NCBI GenBank assembly: GCA_933207985.1
Contig: OW240917.1
Coordinates: 118,059,886 to 118,123,885, forward strand
DNA: 64,000 bases
Source of the DNA: Pelobates cultripes
Taxonomy: Eukaryota; Chordata; Amphibia; Anura; Pelobatidae
Direction of reading: 5' to 3'
Shown: positions 39,445 to 52,110 of the stretch, one piece after another
How positions within the stretch are numbered: the stretch's first letter is position 1
How the letters are laid out: the number at the start of each line of letters is the position of its first letter
Made by a program: the position numbers and the translations under genes
The notes under the pieces: generated by a model
What the model was told of the DNA's origin: nothing
Databases searched by the model: none
Seen by the model: only the letters and a program-made list of their open reading frames with translations

Positions 39445-41947
39445 ACAGGACCTGTTGTCTGAAAAAAAAAGAGCACACACTCTTCACATGTAAAGGATTT
39501 GAGCAAGCTAAAGTGCTTTAGAGGTCCAAAGTGTTCCTTTAAAACATATGACCATATTTTTTAGGGGTGCTCTATGTGCCTTTAAGGGAAAAAGAAAACT
39601 TAATTTAAGCTCCAACCTTTTCTATAATATTGCTCCCTTGACTGTCTAACAAGCTTTATTGCTGTTCAAAACAGCAAAATACATTCTTGGAGTCAAGTTT
39701 TAGCACCAACACAGCCTTTTCTCTGCAGCTGTTCCCTCCCATGATGTGGTTGTTAGTCTGAATGCTGTATCTAGTGATGTGGTTTTTCATAGAGAAGCAT
39801 TGAGGACCTACAATATAGTGCTTGTACAATAATCACTGCAATCCCTTACTTTTCTTAAAGTAGCATTCGCTGCATTTGACATTGTCATGCTGTATGTCAT
39901 GACACCTGTCGTAAAGACCTTCAGAAGTGAGAAAGTGCTTCTTGTGGCTGCTTGTCTGAGAGGCATGTTCTTAGCTAACTGCAATCGTTACTGTTTCTCT
40001 GAACACATTGCATTCCCCAAGAAAAAGAACAGAGTCTTTGCACTGAAACCACAATGTTAAGATGAAGAAGTGGTTTTGGTGCTTAGGGTGTCTCTTTAGA
40101 GTTTGTACTAATATACATTAGGGAGATATTCTTGTGAGGTAAACCAGTGAAGTGATGGGGGTGGGGTGAATTTGTTAGCAGTCTTTTTAATGTGCTCTCA
40201 GCACAAAATATCAGGACAGTGAAGCAAATGATGCTAAAAATGTTTTTCATTGTTCACTTCAGAAGCAAGCATTGCAATTCCAGTCACACTGAGTGCTTAA
40301 TTCCGAGAGCCAATAAATATACCTTTATACAAGTAAGCAATTATATTAATTATACGTGCACCAACACCTGTATTTATATTTTTATATGACCACATGAAAA
40401 CTGATGACACATTTCCATTTACACACTTCCATTACACTATTTAACTGAAATAGTTTAATAGTTCACTGAGTCAGTAAATATATATGTATAATAGTAGCAT
40501 TCAAAGGAAATTTGATAGTTATTAAGGGACATAGCATTGTGCCTCCCCTTCAAGTGTGTTACGCTTAAAGTAATCCACCCCATTAAAGCAGAAAGGAGTA
40601 GCCATATTAATTAGTGAAGCTTATTTAGTGCACTCAACCATGTTGAACTGCAGAGTGTTTGAAAGGTCTGTATAGCAAAAAAAAATTAATATCTGTCTGA
40701 GCTACAGTATGTTTTCTTTAAAGGTTGTTGTGTTTTTATATTTTAATATTTTTTATATCTGTTCACCAGTTTAGTTTATTTTATTAAAATTAAATGTGTC
40801 AGTGCTTTTATTATTTTTGACTGGAGTAACCCTTTAGACTGGACTTCATTGTGGCACACAGATTTCAAAAAATAAAAAATGAATTTAAAACAATGTCCTC
40901 TTCCTGCCCAGAAGAATGATGGGAATTGAACAGCTCATGTGTTTGAATTTCTACTTCTTATTGGCTGCTGACAATACATGCACTCATCAGCTGTTAGTCC
41001 AAAGAAAAAGGTATTAAAATGAACTGCAATATCATTCTTCTCAACTGTCCCACTTTCAGGCAGGACAGTCATGATTTTGGGGTGCTGTACAGCTGTCCCT
41101 CTTTAGTTTCCTGGTGTCCCGCATTTCAGAGCTCTACTGAACTGCTCCTGAGCATAGCGCATGTGCATTATTAGACTTGTGCTGTGCAGTGGGCATTATA
41201 ACCATACATGGAGCGCTTCAGCTGTTGTCAAGTCAGTCCCTTTTTTTAACTGACCTGCCCCGTTTTGGATGAGACTGCCTGGGCATCCCGCCTGTTGCGG
41301 GACTTGCTAGTGACACACAAGGAACAAGCTTACATTTTTTTATTCAGATTGTACTTGACTCCACAGCATCCACTCTCTTCAAGCCTATGCTGGAAGCAGT
41401 GTTGAGAGACTGGTACTTTCCTCCACTGTTGAAGGTACTGCCTCAAACTGAAACCACTAAGGGTTAACATAACAACTATACTCTCTAGAATTTTAGGCAA
41501 GCCTTACCCATTAGAGCCATAGGCACTTTTGCTCTCAAATCATATCGACCCTTTCACAAGAGCCAAAAACAAACTTGCAGCGAGAATAGCACTGGCTGCC
41601 TACAGAGCAATAAGAGAAGTATGGGCCACTACAGATTCTCTCCATCTCAATGATAGTGAAAAAGATTCAAGAAAGCATAGTCATGGACAAATCAACCTCT
41701 CAAATCCATGACATTCCCAAGGCATTCCATAATATATATGGGACCCTTGGTTGGATGGAGACTCCTTGATAATTATTATACTAAAAGTAAAAGGTTACGC
41801 TCCCCTCCAAACAACCTCTTTACCCTTGTTTACTCACGCTATATTTAGGAGGAGGAGAGGGGATACATTGTGGACACCTGTACTACTGATCACTTATACC
41901 CCTTACATTTCTGCAACTCTCCATTCTACCTACTTCCCCTCACCCTA
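39445..41947. other. Gene-free stretch with T2-like scraps
   Basis: A possible decayed T2-type MITE spans about 40564-40842 (TTAAAGTAATCCACC ... GGAGTAACCCTTTAG). AGTGTTCCTTTAAAA at 39529 is another end without a partner. A block at 41045-41310 rich in TGTCCC / GACAG strings may be a repeat. No supported gene. Confidence 0.35.
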
Positions 41948-42022
41948 CTAACTACCATAGGCGTGCGCAGCCTATTGCATTAGGGTGTGCACCCTAAAGC
42001 ACACGCCACGTATATGTTTGTA

Positions 42023-42070
<48 letters not shown>

Positions 42071-42198
42071 CACACACTGCTGTGTGTGAGGGTGCTGGTA
42101 GTGTGCTATGTGGCTGTTTGTGTGTGTGTGCGCTTGTGAGGGTACTGTTAGTGTGCTGTGTGTGATGTGTTCTGTTTGTGTGGTGTATGTGTGGGTGC

Positions 42199-42230
<32 letters not shown>

Positions 42231-42717
42231 CTGTTTGGGTGATTTGTGGGGGTGGAGGTGGGGGCAGATTAGTTAATAAAGATCCCCCCTCCCTTCTTAC
42301 CTTATGTAGGGAGGGGGGACCGTGCTGCTGCCTTCCCTGGTGGTCCATTGGAGGTGGGGGCAGATTGCTTAATATCCCCCCCTCCCTTGTTACATTATGC
42401 CAGGGAAGGGGGGGATCCCTGGTGGTCCTAGTGGTGAGAGTGAACTCTAGCCTGCAGGGCTAGAGTTCACTCTCGCGAGATCTGAGTGTTGCCGCGGTAA
42501 ATGCGGCAACGCTCAGATCTCGCGAGAGGAACCCGGCGGAGCTGATGGGAAGAGCTCCCCGGGTCCTCTCCTGCCTCCCTCCCTGCCTGTGGGGAGGGAG
42601 GCTGAGAGCAGAGCCGGCGCTGCATGAGGCGACAGGGGGGATCCTGAGATCTCCCCTGCCGGTCTCGATACATAGGCGTGCCCCGGCACACCCCATGCGC
42701 ACGCCTATGCTAACTAC
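41948..42717. mobile_element. hAT-type non-autonomous element, perfect 8-bp duplication
   Basis: CTAACTAC at 41948-41955 and 42710-42717 flanks 754 bp whose ends CATAGGCGTGCGCA and TGCGCACGCCTATG are perfect inverted repeats. An internal copy of the end (CATAGGCGTGCCCC at 42671) makes the last 39 bp a palindrome. The interior has (GT)n runs, a (TA)n run at 42055-42071 and two strong hairpins at 42438-42528. 8-bp duplications are diagnostic of hAT. No transposase ORF. Confidence 0.9.
42438..42528. repeat. Two adjacent long hairpins inside the hAT element
   Basis: GAGAGTGAACTCTAGCC / GGCTAGAGTTCACTCTC forms the first stem around TGCAG. CTCGCGAGATCTGAG...GTTGCCGC / GCGGCAACGCTCAGATCTCGCGAG forms the second around GGTAAAT, with one mismatch. 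Both are CpG-rich, in contrast with the AT-rich flanks. Confidence 0.88.
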
Positions 42718-42886
42718 CCTTACACCCACAGTTATTCCAGTACACTACATTGAGCTTCACGCATGGAACTATACTACAACAACAGTAGAACATTATCACG
42801 AATATTAAAAGCTTCAAATTAGCTACTATGTACAGCACAATCACTCCTCAAAGAATGTACTGTATTATAGAGTGGTACAGAATACC

Positions 42887-43685
42887 CTCTAGAGCAGCGT
42901 TTCCCAATTGGTGTTCCAGGGAACCTGGGTTACAGTGAGCAGTGATCTCCCTCGCGTGCACAGCAGTGATGCTGAAGCCGGAATATGATGTCACTCCGGC
43001 ATCACTAAGAGGCGCACCAGGGAGCTGAGCAGGGAGATTACTGCTACCTTGCCGCCAGCCACTCAGCAGCCCCACTGGACCCCAGGGAATGCACGCTCAG
43101 CAGCCCCACTGGACCCTAGGGACCCCATGCCATTACTCCTAAAGGTAGGGGGACTGGGTGGAATAAAATTAAAAAAATAAATAAATTGTATGCATTTCTG
43201 TTAGGGGGTTTTATGTGTGTTTGTGTGTCTGTCAAAGAGTATATGTGGGCTTGTCAGTGAGAGTGTATGTGTTTGTCAGTGAGAATGTATCTGTTCTTGT
43301 CAGTGAGAGGGTGAATGCGTTTGTTTGTATGTGTGTCTGTCAGAGACTGTGTGTATCTAAGTGTATGTGCCAGTGTGTGTGTGTATCCGAGTGTGTCAGT
43401 GTGTATATGTCACTGTGTGTGTCTGTGTGTTAGATACATACACACACACGCGAGCATACAAACACAGATACATACACTTTGAAACATAGATACACACTGT
43501 GTGTCAGATATATTCACGCGCGCACACACACACAAAAAAAATACACACACTGGCACGAGGTGTGTGTATTTATGTGCTGCTATCTGCCAGTGTGTGTATC
43601 TGTGTGTCAGATTCATACACACTGGCACATACACACAATTTGACACACAGATATACACTGTGTGTATCTGTGTGTCAGATATATT

Positions 43686-43721
<36 letters not shown>

Positions 43722-43802
43722 TATACACACGTTGACCTGGGGGGGAGGGGGGAGGGTTCCATGGGAAAAATTAATTGGGAACCCTGGCCCCCTGCTCTAA
43801 AG
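42887..43802. mobile_element. hAT-type element, 8-bp duplication with one mismatch
   Basis: CTCTAGAG (42887-42894) and CTCTAAAG (43795-43802) bracket 900 bp. The left end CAGCGTTTCCCAATTGG and the right end, read in reverse (CAGGGGGCC then GTTCCCAATTAA), share the CAG...TTCCCAATT hAT pattern. A second inverted pair (TTCCAGGGAACC / GGTTCCATGG) lies inside. The middle is the GT/CA microsatellite noted separately. Confidence 0.75.
43200..43735. repeat. Irregular GT-rich then CA-rich microsatellite, foldback-like
   Basis: TGTGTGTCTGTCAG-type units dominate 43210-43430. CACACA / GATACACAC units then dominate to 43733, ending with (CA)n. The strand switch at about 43432 makes the two halves broadly complementary. 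Open frames here are periodic artefacts. Confidence 0.8.
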
Positions 43803-45260
43803 AGTCTTTTAAACACAGTTCTGCAGACATACACTTGAGCCCTTCTCTCAATTTAGAATTGGGACAAGCATTACAAAACTAATTGAGCCTTGGCTATCCG
43901 AACCCTTAACTATGTTGCCCGCCATAACTGATTTCAATCTGTATCTTGTGTTATGTATATTTTATTTATGGTTCCAAATACATCAAAAGTGTAATTGATT
44001 TCCTACAATTGAAATTAAGAAATACAGAGTTTTGAAAAACCTGCTGGGACAAGCTGTAGACACCAGTATAACTACATTAACCTGTTCTGGTGACAATAGT
44101 GTCCCTTTAACCTTTGCATCCATGAAAGAAGCAAAATATGTGGAAAATTAAATCTTATCTCCATAGTTTGTACAAAGAAAAATGTTGTTGCAAATCATGT
44201 GTAAATATTGACCAAATTACTTTCTGCTCTAAGTTCTAACTGGTTGCTCGGAAACAAAAAAAAATTTCCAATCAACTCTGAAACATTTAATGTAGATGTA
44301 ATTATCATTGGTGCTGAATCATTAATACCAAAAAAAAATGTTTACAGCTTACCTGAAATCCAGGACTGGGAAAACCTCCTGTCAGTTGAGGGAGGCGGTA
44401 GGGAGCTCACAGAAGGTGGAAGGGAAGGGAGAGCTACCTTCCCGCAATGGAAAAGATCTTTACATCTGTCACCATTGTGCTGTGCGCATTGACGGCAGAT
44501 GTAAAATGTGCACAGAATTCACGTTAGGAAGCCCGGAATCATGTTGGGGTGTAGCAAACCAAACAGAAACACTGCACATAGACTCCTAGCACCATGACCT
44601 CATCAAATCACTGAAGTGGGCATGTTGGTTGGAGTAACCCTTCAACAATATTATTGACAGAATAGAAGCTTGGATGTTGCATTAAATGTTTGCTGCCTGA
44701 GAAGTGTAGATATTCTGCGATATTACATAATGGATTTAGTTACAGCTCCCCTGCATTTGAAGCAGATTGTTATGCTTTTCTCCAGATTGAAATATGACAC
44801 TGCTGGGATAGAGCCCAATATTCGCTAAATTTCTGATCACTCTTTGCGACATACCTTTTTGTGTCCATTGTTAGGTTCTCTATATAAGCGTGCATTGAAA
44901 GGTTCCTAAAACATTTGTATCTAAATGTGTCTGTGTGACTCCCTCAAATATCCAAATATTAGCAATACTTGCTCTAAATCAACCCCCCCCCCCCCACCAC
45001 CTGTAATTACCACTTATTCAAAGGTGCAGTTCTTAAATACAAGTGTAATATGCCAGTGCTGTAGAATATGCATAAAGAATGCAAAACATTTGTCTAGACG
45101 GTGTCTAAAGTGAGGCTTTCTACATCTATGATGCATGAGTGCAGCTGATTCAGAATCATGCTTTTTAAAAATCTTTAAAAACTTAACTTGCACAATGCAA
45201 AGTCTCTCCCCCTCCAGCTCAGAGAGGTTCCTCAAATTTCCATGGAACTAAATAATATAT
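43803..45260. other. Gene-free stretch with T2 fragments
   Basis: GTGACAATAGTGTCCCTTTAA ends at about 44110 and is a T2 right end. TTGGTTGGAGTAACCCTTCAA near 44627 is an end of a second T2-like family. A C run (about 14) is at 44982-44996. No supported gene. Confidence 0.4.
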
Positions 45261-45261
45261 A

Positions 45262-45310
45262 ATATGTAAGAAAGTCGCATGTCTCTTTTCTGTCTATGTA
45301 ACTGTGCTAT

Positions 45311-45353
<43 letters not shown>

Positions 45354-45382
45354 GACATGCGTCTTTCTCACGTCTGTTTTTG
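45262..45382. repeat. Palindrome around a (TA)n tract
   Basis: AAGAAAGTCGCATGTCTCTT at the left and AAGAGACATGCGTCTTTCTC at the right flank (TA)n at 45309-45349. It could extrude or be a tiny foldback element. Confidence 0.7.
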
Positions 45383-45419
45383 CTTCTTATCCAAAAGAAG
45401 GCAAAAAAAAAAAAGGATA

Positions 45420-45769
45420 ATATAGGCTACCAGACCACTAAATCTCATTGAAATGGTCTGGGTACCATGACCTCTTGCTTTAGCCCTGCAATGTAAAACA
45501 CTGCCATTCTACAGGAATGTTAATGTTTACATTGCAGTGTTTCAATACCCCTAGTGGCTGTCAAGTAAAACTTGGCTATTAAAATCAGATGATCATAGAG
45601 TTCATGTGATTGGTGCTGCACATGCCCACTAGCCTTTAATGGAGAAAGAGGCAAGGCATGGGATAAAAGGCTAGTAAAATACATCTTTAAGCTTTGCGGT
45701 GGGGGTCCCTAAACCTTGACTCGGGCACTAAAGCAGTGAGACTACACATTTGTTTTCATGTTCCTTTAA
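45420..45769. mobile_element. Decayed T2-type MITE, right end kept
   Basis: Contains ATGGTCTGGGTACC, TGCAATGTAAAACACTGCC paired with AATGTTTACATTGCAGTG, and CTAGTGGCTGTCA. These blocks also occur in order in the intact copy at 62779-63280. It ends in TTCCTTTAA at 45769. The left TTAA end is not recognisable. Confidence 0.55.
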
Positions 45770-47971
45770 CATCTAACTTGCTAGAATTTGTTTGTAATAA
45801 TGTAAGCCAAATAAATAGGACTTTGAACAAAGGAGTACCATTTCCCAGCTGATAGGAAAAGATCATTAGACATTGTGGTGATTCACACGCAGAGCGTGTG
45901 AACTCGCCAAATTACCATCCTTTACTACCACAACCTAGCCCTTTCAGTCTTTGTGACAGTGTAATGTGATTGTTAACTCCCAAATTCTGTCTGCCCTTTA
46001 CATTAACCAAATGGTGTATAACCTGCTGTACAGGAAATCTAAATACGATGACTTTGGAATGTTTTTCTTATATTAGACAACTTTTATAACCTGTAATCAT
46101 TCACACAATTATTTGGCACTGCGATGGATGTGCAGGACGTCTCTGTTATTTTCTTTTAACATTGTTTAGGGAGAAACTAATTATTGTTCTGTGATTAATG
46201 TAAGAACATAATTTTAGCTTTTAGCTATTTTTAAATGCTTGAACAATAAAAAAAAAAAAAAAAGTTCTTGTTGCAATGTACTAGTGTGACTAGGAAAAGT
46301 TCAGGGTTGAGGAGTGCCCATAATAATGTAGATTACTCTTAATATAATGTTTCATTTGCTGGACTACATTTTTATCTCTTATTTTGAAAAATAATGGATA
46401 GTGTATACTATAGTAATGCTATCACCAATTTCTGGAAACATCATAATAAACAATGATTCCAACGTATCCAGTACTCTAACATGGCAAAATATTCTTATTT
46501 GTATTTTTTTTATTTATATCTTTAGGGTTTCTTTAGTCTAGTTTTCTTTTAAAAATGAACATGTCATGCCACATTCTGCTAGATATATGAGCTCCTATAG
46601 TAACACAAATGTGATAATGGAGGGGAGCTAAGACGGTGACACCAAGTTGCAGGATAAAGATGTGTCGCTTTCTATATTTACATTTAATTTTTTCACGCCT
46701 TATAAATACATATTTGTTAAATAAAGGGATAATTAAATATAATGTTAAACAACCTGGGAAGTGGCTGTTCTCTTTAAATAAAGTTCCTCTTTCAATATAA
46801 AATGTTTTGAAGAAGTAAACCGTACGAAACTCAAATAATTTCAGTAATGCAGTAAAACAGATTAGACTGGTTTAGTTTGCTGTATTGGTGGTAGAACGAG
46901 AAATAGATGACCGCTTAAATGAGTAACATAGTGTGCCTTTACCCTAGCCTAGATGTTTGTTTTTGCACAGTATATTCCAAGCTATTTTCTGATTATCCTC
47001 TGTTCTTAACTCTTCTGTCCCTGCCACAAGTCTGAGACATTCCCTGCTTCTACAGCACTTCCTGTAATACGTCACTTATGAAATTGTATGGGTTGGAGAG
47101 TGAAATTGGTATGGCTCACAGTTTTTTATATCTTTTGGCGGCAGGGAATCTGGCAGGCTTTCTGTTGTCTTACACCCAGAAAAGATACTGAATAACAGGG
47201 TTGAAGGTTGTAGAAAGAGGGAAAACTCAGACCAGGTTCTCCTATTTCAGACACCGCAGTCTGCAATGTTTCCATTGCTAAGATTACAACATTTCTATTT
47301 TGATTGTACAATCTATTCTGAGAGTGCCCTCACTTACAGTCTTGCCCTCTTCCCAATATCCCATGCAATGCATACTGCACCTCTGCCAGGAGCTTCACAA
47401 CAGGTACTGTCAGTCGCACTGCACCGGGATTTTTTTAATGCATGCATCACGTCAGGAAATAAAGCAACTGAAGAGTCATATGTGATTTTAAACTTTAATG
47501 CCGGTTTACATTGTTTATAAAAGCTAAGATGTTTCCTGCTTGGATTAGTAAATGAAGTATCATTAATTCATTGAGTGAATGGAGAAGTACAGAATCTATA
47601 TATCTTTTTGTAATATTTCACACAGATATCAATAAATTGAGAAAAGAGATGTCAAAGTACGTTTTGGCTTATAAGTATCATCTACACCACATCCAACCAA
47701 ACGGCACTATATACAAACTATAACCTGATTCATATAAGCATTGAAATTGTTTGTTTTTATTTATAATTTTTTAATATAAGGCTTTCTTAACCTTTACTGT
47801 TTAGTTGTTCAGTATATTACTTTGTGTGTATGTAAGTATATGTATATATAATGTTTGTGTATATATTTATCTATTTTTTAGAAACGGATGATGTTAGTTA
47901 CAATTATTACCCTGTTATTATTGCGATTATTAATTTGTTTTATTTATTATTGTGTTGTTATTGAAAATGTA
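45770..47971. other. Gene-free stretch
   Basis: AT-rich. A small palindrome TTCACACGCAGAGCGTGTGAA lies at 45879-45901, and an A-run (about 16) at 46248-46263 could be a retroposon tail. No domain-bearing ORF. Confidence 0.4.
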
Positions 47972-48576
47972 TTCAAGGGACTCTCCAGCCAACACGTTTT
48001 ACTCACCTGGTTCCAGCGCCGGGAGCCTCGTGAAGCCGCGCCCCCTATTTCGTCAAAATGCCTAAATAGGCGGGCGCGAGCAGGGAGCAATCAGACGCTT
48101 CCATTTGGAAGTGTCATTGCTCCCTTGTGCGCATGCGCGGCTTCGCCGCACATGCGCACATACTTCAGAATGCCGCCCTCTAAAGTCTTGAGCGCAGTAA
48201 GGCGCATGGGTGGTGTGCGCGGCCGCGAGCTGAGCTGACTGACAGCTCAGCTCGCGGTCTTTGCCTGCCCCCTCTCCGCTGCTGACAGGCAGGAGAGAGA
48301 AGGTGCGCACACAGTGCCTTCTCTCTCCTGCACACGTCAGACGTATTTTAATACGCCTGACGTGTACAAGGCCTTTTTAGGGCCCTACATGACAGGAAGT
48401 CCCTCTGGTGGCCGTTTGAGTGACGGCCACTGGAGGTATTCCTATCAATCAATGTAAACACTGTATTTTCTATGAAAATACAGTGTTTACATTAGATTGC
48501 CTGCAGGGAGCTATAGATCATACCTGAACAACTACATTAAGCTGTAGTTGTTCAGGTGACTATAGTGTCCCTTTAA
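47972..48576. mobile_element. T2/Kolobok-type MITE, 605 bp
   Basis: The left end TTCAAGGGACTCTCCAGCC has one base changed from TTAA. The right end GACTATAGTGTCCCTTTAA is intact. The interior shows paired blocks (GAGCTGAGCTGACTG / CAGCTCAGCTC at 48228-48255; AATGTAAACACTGTATTTTC / GAAAATACAGTGTTTACATT at 48451-48494). CpG-rich centre. It shares its right TTAA with the element that follows. Confidence 0.7.
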
Positions 48577-50702
48577 CCCCTTAAGGACTGGACTGTTTTT
48601 GCGATGTTGTACATTTGCGACCAGACATATTTTTACACTTTTGTGGTGTTTGTGTTTGGCTGGAATTTTCCGCTCTCTCATTTACTGTTCCCATACAAAT
48701 TATATATTGTTTTTTTCAGGACAAAAGGGGCTTTCTTTACATACCATTAGTTATATAATCTCATGTATTTTAATTTTAAAAAAATACAAAAATCTGATGA
48801 AAAATTGAAAAAAATACATGTTTTTTGACTTTTACTTGAAAAATCTTTTACTCATCTACAAAAGCGAATGAAAAAAACTGCTAAATAGATTCAAAATTTT
48901 GTCCTGAGTTTAAAAATACCTAGTGTTTACGTGCTTTTTTGCTTTTTTTTGCATGTTATAGGGCTATAGGTACAAGTAGAATATTGCGGTTTCAAAACAT
49001 ACATTTTTAAAATTTATCAATAGTGACATTGTAACACTATTATCTGTCATAAATCTCTGAATAACACCCCACATGTACATATTTTTTTTAAAGTAGACAA
49101 CCCAGGGTATTCAATATGGGGTATGTCCAGTCTTTTTTAGTAGCCACTTAGTCGAAAACACTGGCCAAAGTAAGCATTCATATTTGTTTGTGTGTGAAAA
49201 AAGTAAAAAACTAAATTGAACGCTAATTTTGGCCAGTGTTTGTGACCAAGTGGTTACTAAAAAAGACTGGACATACCCCATTTGCAATACCTTGGGTTGT
49301 CTTCTTTTGCAAATGGTATGCCATCATGGGGGTAATTCTCATTCCTGGGCTACCATACGCTCTCAAAGGCAAAGTAACCAACCTGGCCATTTTCAATGTA
49401 AAAATATTTGACCCATATATTTGACCTTGTAACTTTCAAACATGCTATAAAACCTGTACATGGGGGGTACTGTTTTACTCGGGAGACATCGCTGAACACA
49501 AATATTAGTGTTTAAAAACTGGAAAACGTATCACAACAATTATATCATCAGTAAAAAAGCTGTTTGTGTGTGAAAAATGCAAAAAAAGTAACTTTCACTG
49601 ACAATATCATCGCTGTGATATGTTTTACTGTTTTGAATCACTAATATTTGTGTTCAGCGAAGTCTCCCGAGTAAAACAGTACCCCCCATGTACAGGTTTT
49701 AGGGTGTCGTAGAACGTTACAGGGTAAAATACAGTGCTTGCAAATTAAATTCTCTGGAATTTCGGCCTGGGTTGGCAGGCAGGTCCCTCAAATTGCAATC
49801 AATAAAATTACTGAATTATGTAAAAATATTACATAAATACGCACGTAGAATTTAAATATATATGCATATTTATATATTTGAAGTCTACGTGTATATTTAT
49901 ATAATTATTTATGTAATTTTGTATATGGACGTATGTATATTTCTTATTATTTTTATTTATTTTTATATACATAGATATATATACAAATTCATTCTAAGTG
50001 TATTTTGATATAAATATATATATATTAATTTTAAAATACAGTTAGAATAAAATTTCATATAGCTATATAATTTTTTTTAAATTTTTTATTATTATTTAAA
50101 AAATGTTTTATTTAATTTAAATTACTTATTATTTATATTTTATAATAATATATATATACAAATATATAGTTATTATATATATTATATATATACGTGTGTA
50201 ATTTAATTATAAGTGTATTTTTATATTAATATAAGTACATATTAATATAAAAATACACTTAGTATGACATTATATATATGATATATAGACATATATTATA
50301 TAAATATAATATATGTCTATATATCATATATACACATATATAATTATTTTATTTTTTTTAATTAACACTAACTTTATTTTTTTTTTCTGATTTTACACAA
50401 GCAGGGAGACTGCCTGTCAGCACAGACAGTCCCCCTGCAGGCAGACACATGGACACCTATTGTGACCATGTGATCGCTGTGTTAAGCGATCACATGGCCA
50501 CAGGGGTCCTAATCTGCCGTGGGGAGACTGTCTGGGCTGCAGGCAGTCTCCCCACAACCGGAGCCACGCTGATCGCCGCCGGGGGAACGACGGCGATCAG
50601 GTAAGTAACGGAAACCGTTAGGACGGTTCAGGACCGTCATCGGTCGGCAACGCAAAAATGCCGATGACGGTCCTGAACCGTCCTCGGTCCTTAAGGGGTT
50701 AA
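48573..50702. mobile_element. TTAA-flanked non-autonomous element, 2.1 kb, intact ends
   Basis: TTAACCCCTTAAGGACTGG at the left and GGTCCTTAAGGGGTTAA at the right, TTAA at 48573-48576 and 50699-50702. The interior has an inverted duplication (GACAACCCAGGGTATTC near 49098 against GCAATACCTTGGGTTGTC near 49283; ACTCGGGAGACAT at 49477 against TCTCCCGAGTA at 49664). An AT-rich core of 49840-50390 follows, then a GC-rich end with hairpins around GATCGCCG and GACGGTTCAGGACCGTC. It is the same family as 18275-19568. No transposase; piggyBac- or Kolobok-like by target. Confidence 0.8.
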
Positions 50703-52041
50703 TTAAAAACATTAAAAAAAATCAATAAATTGGAAAGAACCATTATACTTTCCAATCAACCTTAGTTTAGTTCAATGACAAACCATACCTCGTAAAAAAA
50801 TGACATACATTACAATGTTAATTTTCACACAAGATTTTTATGTGACAAAAACAGAATACGAGAACGTGCAGAAGCTTAGAGAAACTTGGTAACTTGCCAT
50901 TCGTTTGGTCCCCACCCAGGTCTCAAAAATGTACCATGTGCATATGGGTTCTCTTGCTACAGTTGGGTATACCCCTGCCCTTATGGATTAATCAGTCTGA
51001 AATGGCAAAACCATTCACTGCATTATCCGGCCATATGGACTGCAAAATATAGACATTGTTAATGGAATTCATCAATGTCTGGGATTTGTAATTTTGGTAC
51101 CTAATGGGCCTGTATTTGGTCTGGTTTTCAGCCGGACCAGACTCTGTTGGATGGCTGAAATCCTGACAGAATTAATTAAATCTGGCTCTGGAGGCTTTAA
51201 CTTCGTGCCTGTGTAAAAAAACAAACAAAAAACAACTACTTGTCTACTGACAGCACTTGCAACCAGCACATAAATAGTTAGAATCCCTCTGCAGCAGAAA
51301 GCTTAATTATATGATGGCTGGCTCTTGCTAGCCAGCCACCACATTAATTATAAAATATATAAATAAAACTCCTATGAGGTCAATAAGACCTTCATATTAC
51401 TATAATGGAGAGTGCATATGCCTCCACCTGCTATTTGGCAAGTGGTGACATATCCACTAAATATTTAAATGCATTTTGCTCAGTCACCAGAAATGACCCT
51501 ATTCCCATGAAATAACGGGTGTAGGGGACACATAGTCCTCCCATGTGCCCTCACCCATGGGTATCACTACTTTAAACATTCATGGGAAGGACCAGCAGCT
51601 GGGCAGGATGTGAACATATATCCTCCCAGATGCATCTGGTTTATCTTCAGCCGCCATGTCGTCATTAATAAATCTCTGATTCCTTTCCTATAAATCAGTT
51701 GGATGCAGGTATTGGTTATTTTCCTAGAAACTAATTTTATAGAATCGGTCGGACTACCTGAATCCAGACCATATTTGGCTTTAGTAAATCTGCTGGCAGA
51801 ATTCGGTCATTTTTACTGGATTTGACCATTTGAACAAAATTTGGTGTTTAGGGAATAACTATGTAAGAGAGAATACAGCTCTGCTGCATGTCTCTTTCAC
51901 AACATGCACTCAACTACAAATCCTATAAACTGAATGCATCTCAAGGTATTGTGGACCACAGGGATTTAATGTGTTGCAATGCATGCTCTCTCCATGGAGG
52001 AGGTTATTGAGATACCGCTCTTCATATTGTGTGGCATGAAC
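50703..52041. other. Gene-free stretch
   Basis: No recognised gene or transposon ends. Confidence 0.4.
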
Positions 52042-52110
52042 TGGACACAACTTCTGGAATAAAAGGGAATCATGACGGAATATTTCCGTCATGTGTCCTT
52101 AAGGGGTTAA
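52042..52110. mobile_element. Mini-MITE relative, left end incomplete
   Basis: CAACTTCTGGAATAAAAGGG followed by a palindrome (CATGACGGAA...TTCCGTCATG) and GTCCTTAAGGGGTTAA. It shares sequence with the 80-bp element at 30076-30155, but the left TTAA end is missing. Confidence 0.65.

Noticed and set aside
42158..42729. ORFs within the hAT element at 41948-42717
   Set aside because: They follow GT repeats and hairpins and show no transposase motif.
43215..43834. Cys/Val-rich and His/Thr-rich ORFs on both strands
   Set aside because: Products of GT/CA microsatellite inside a hAT element. The cysteines come from TGTGTG codons.
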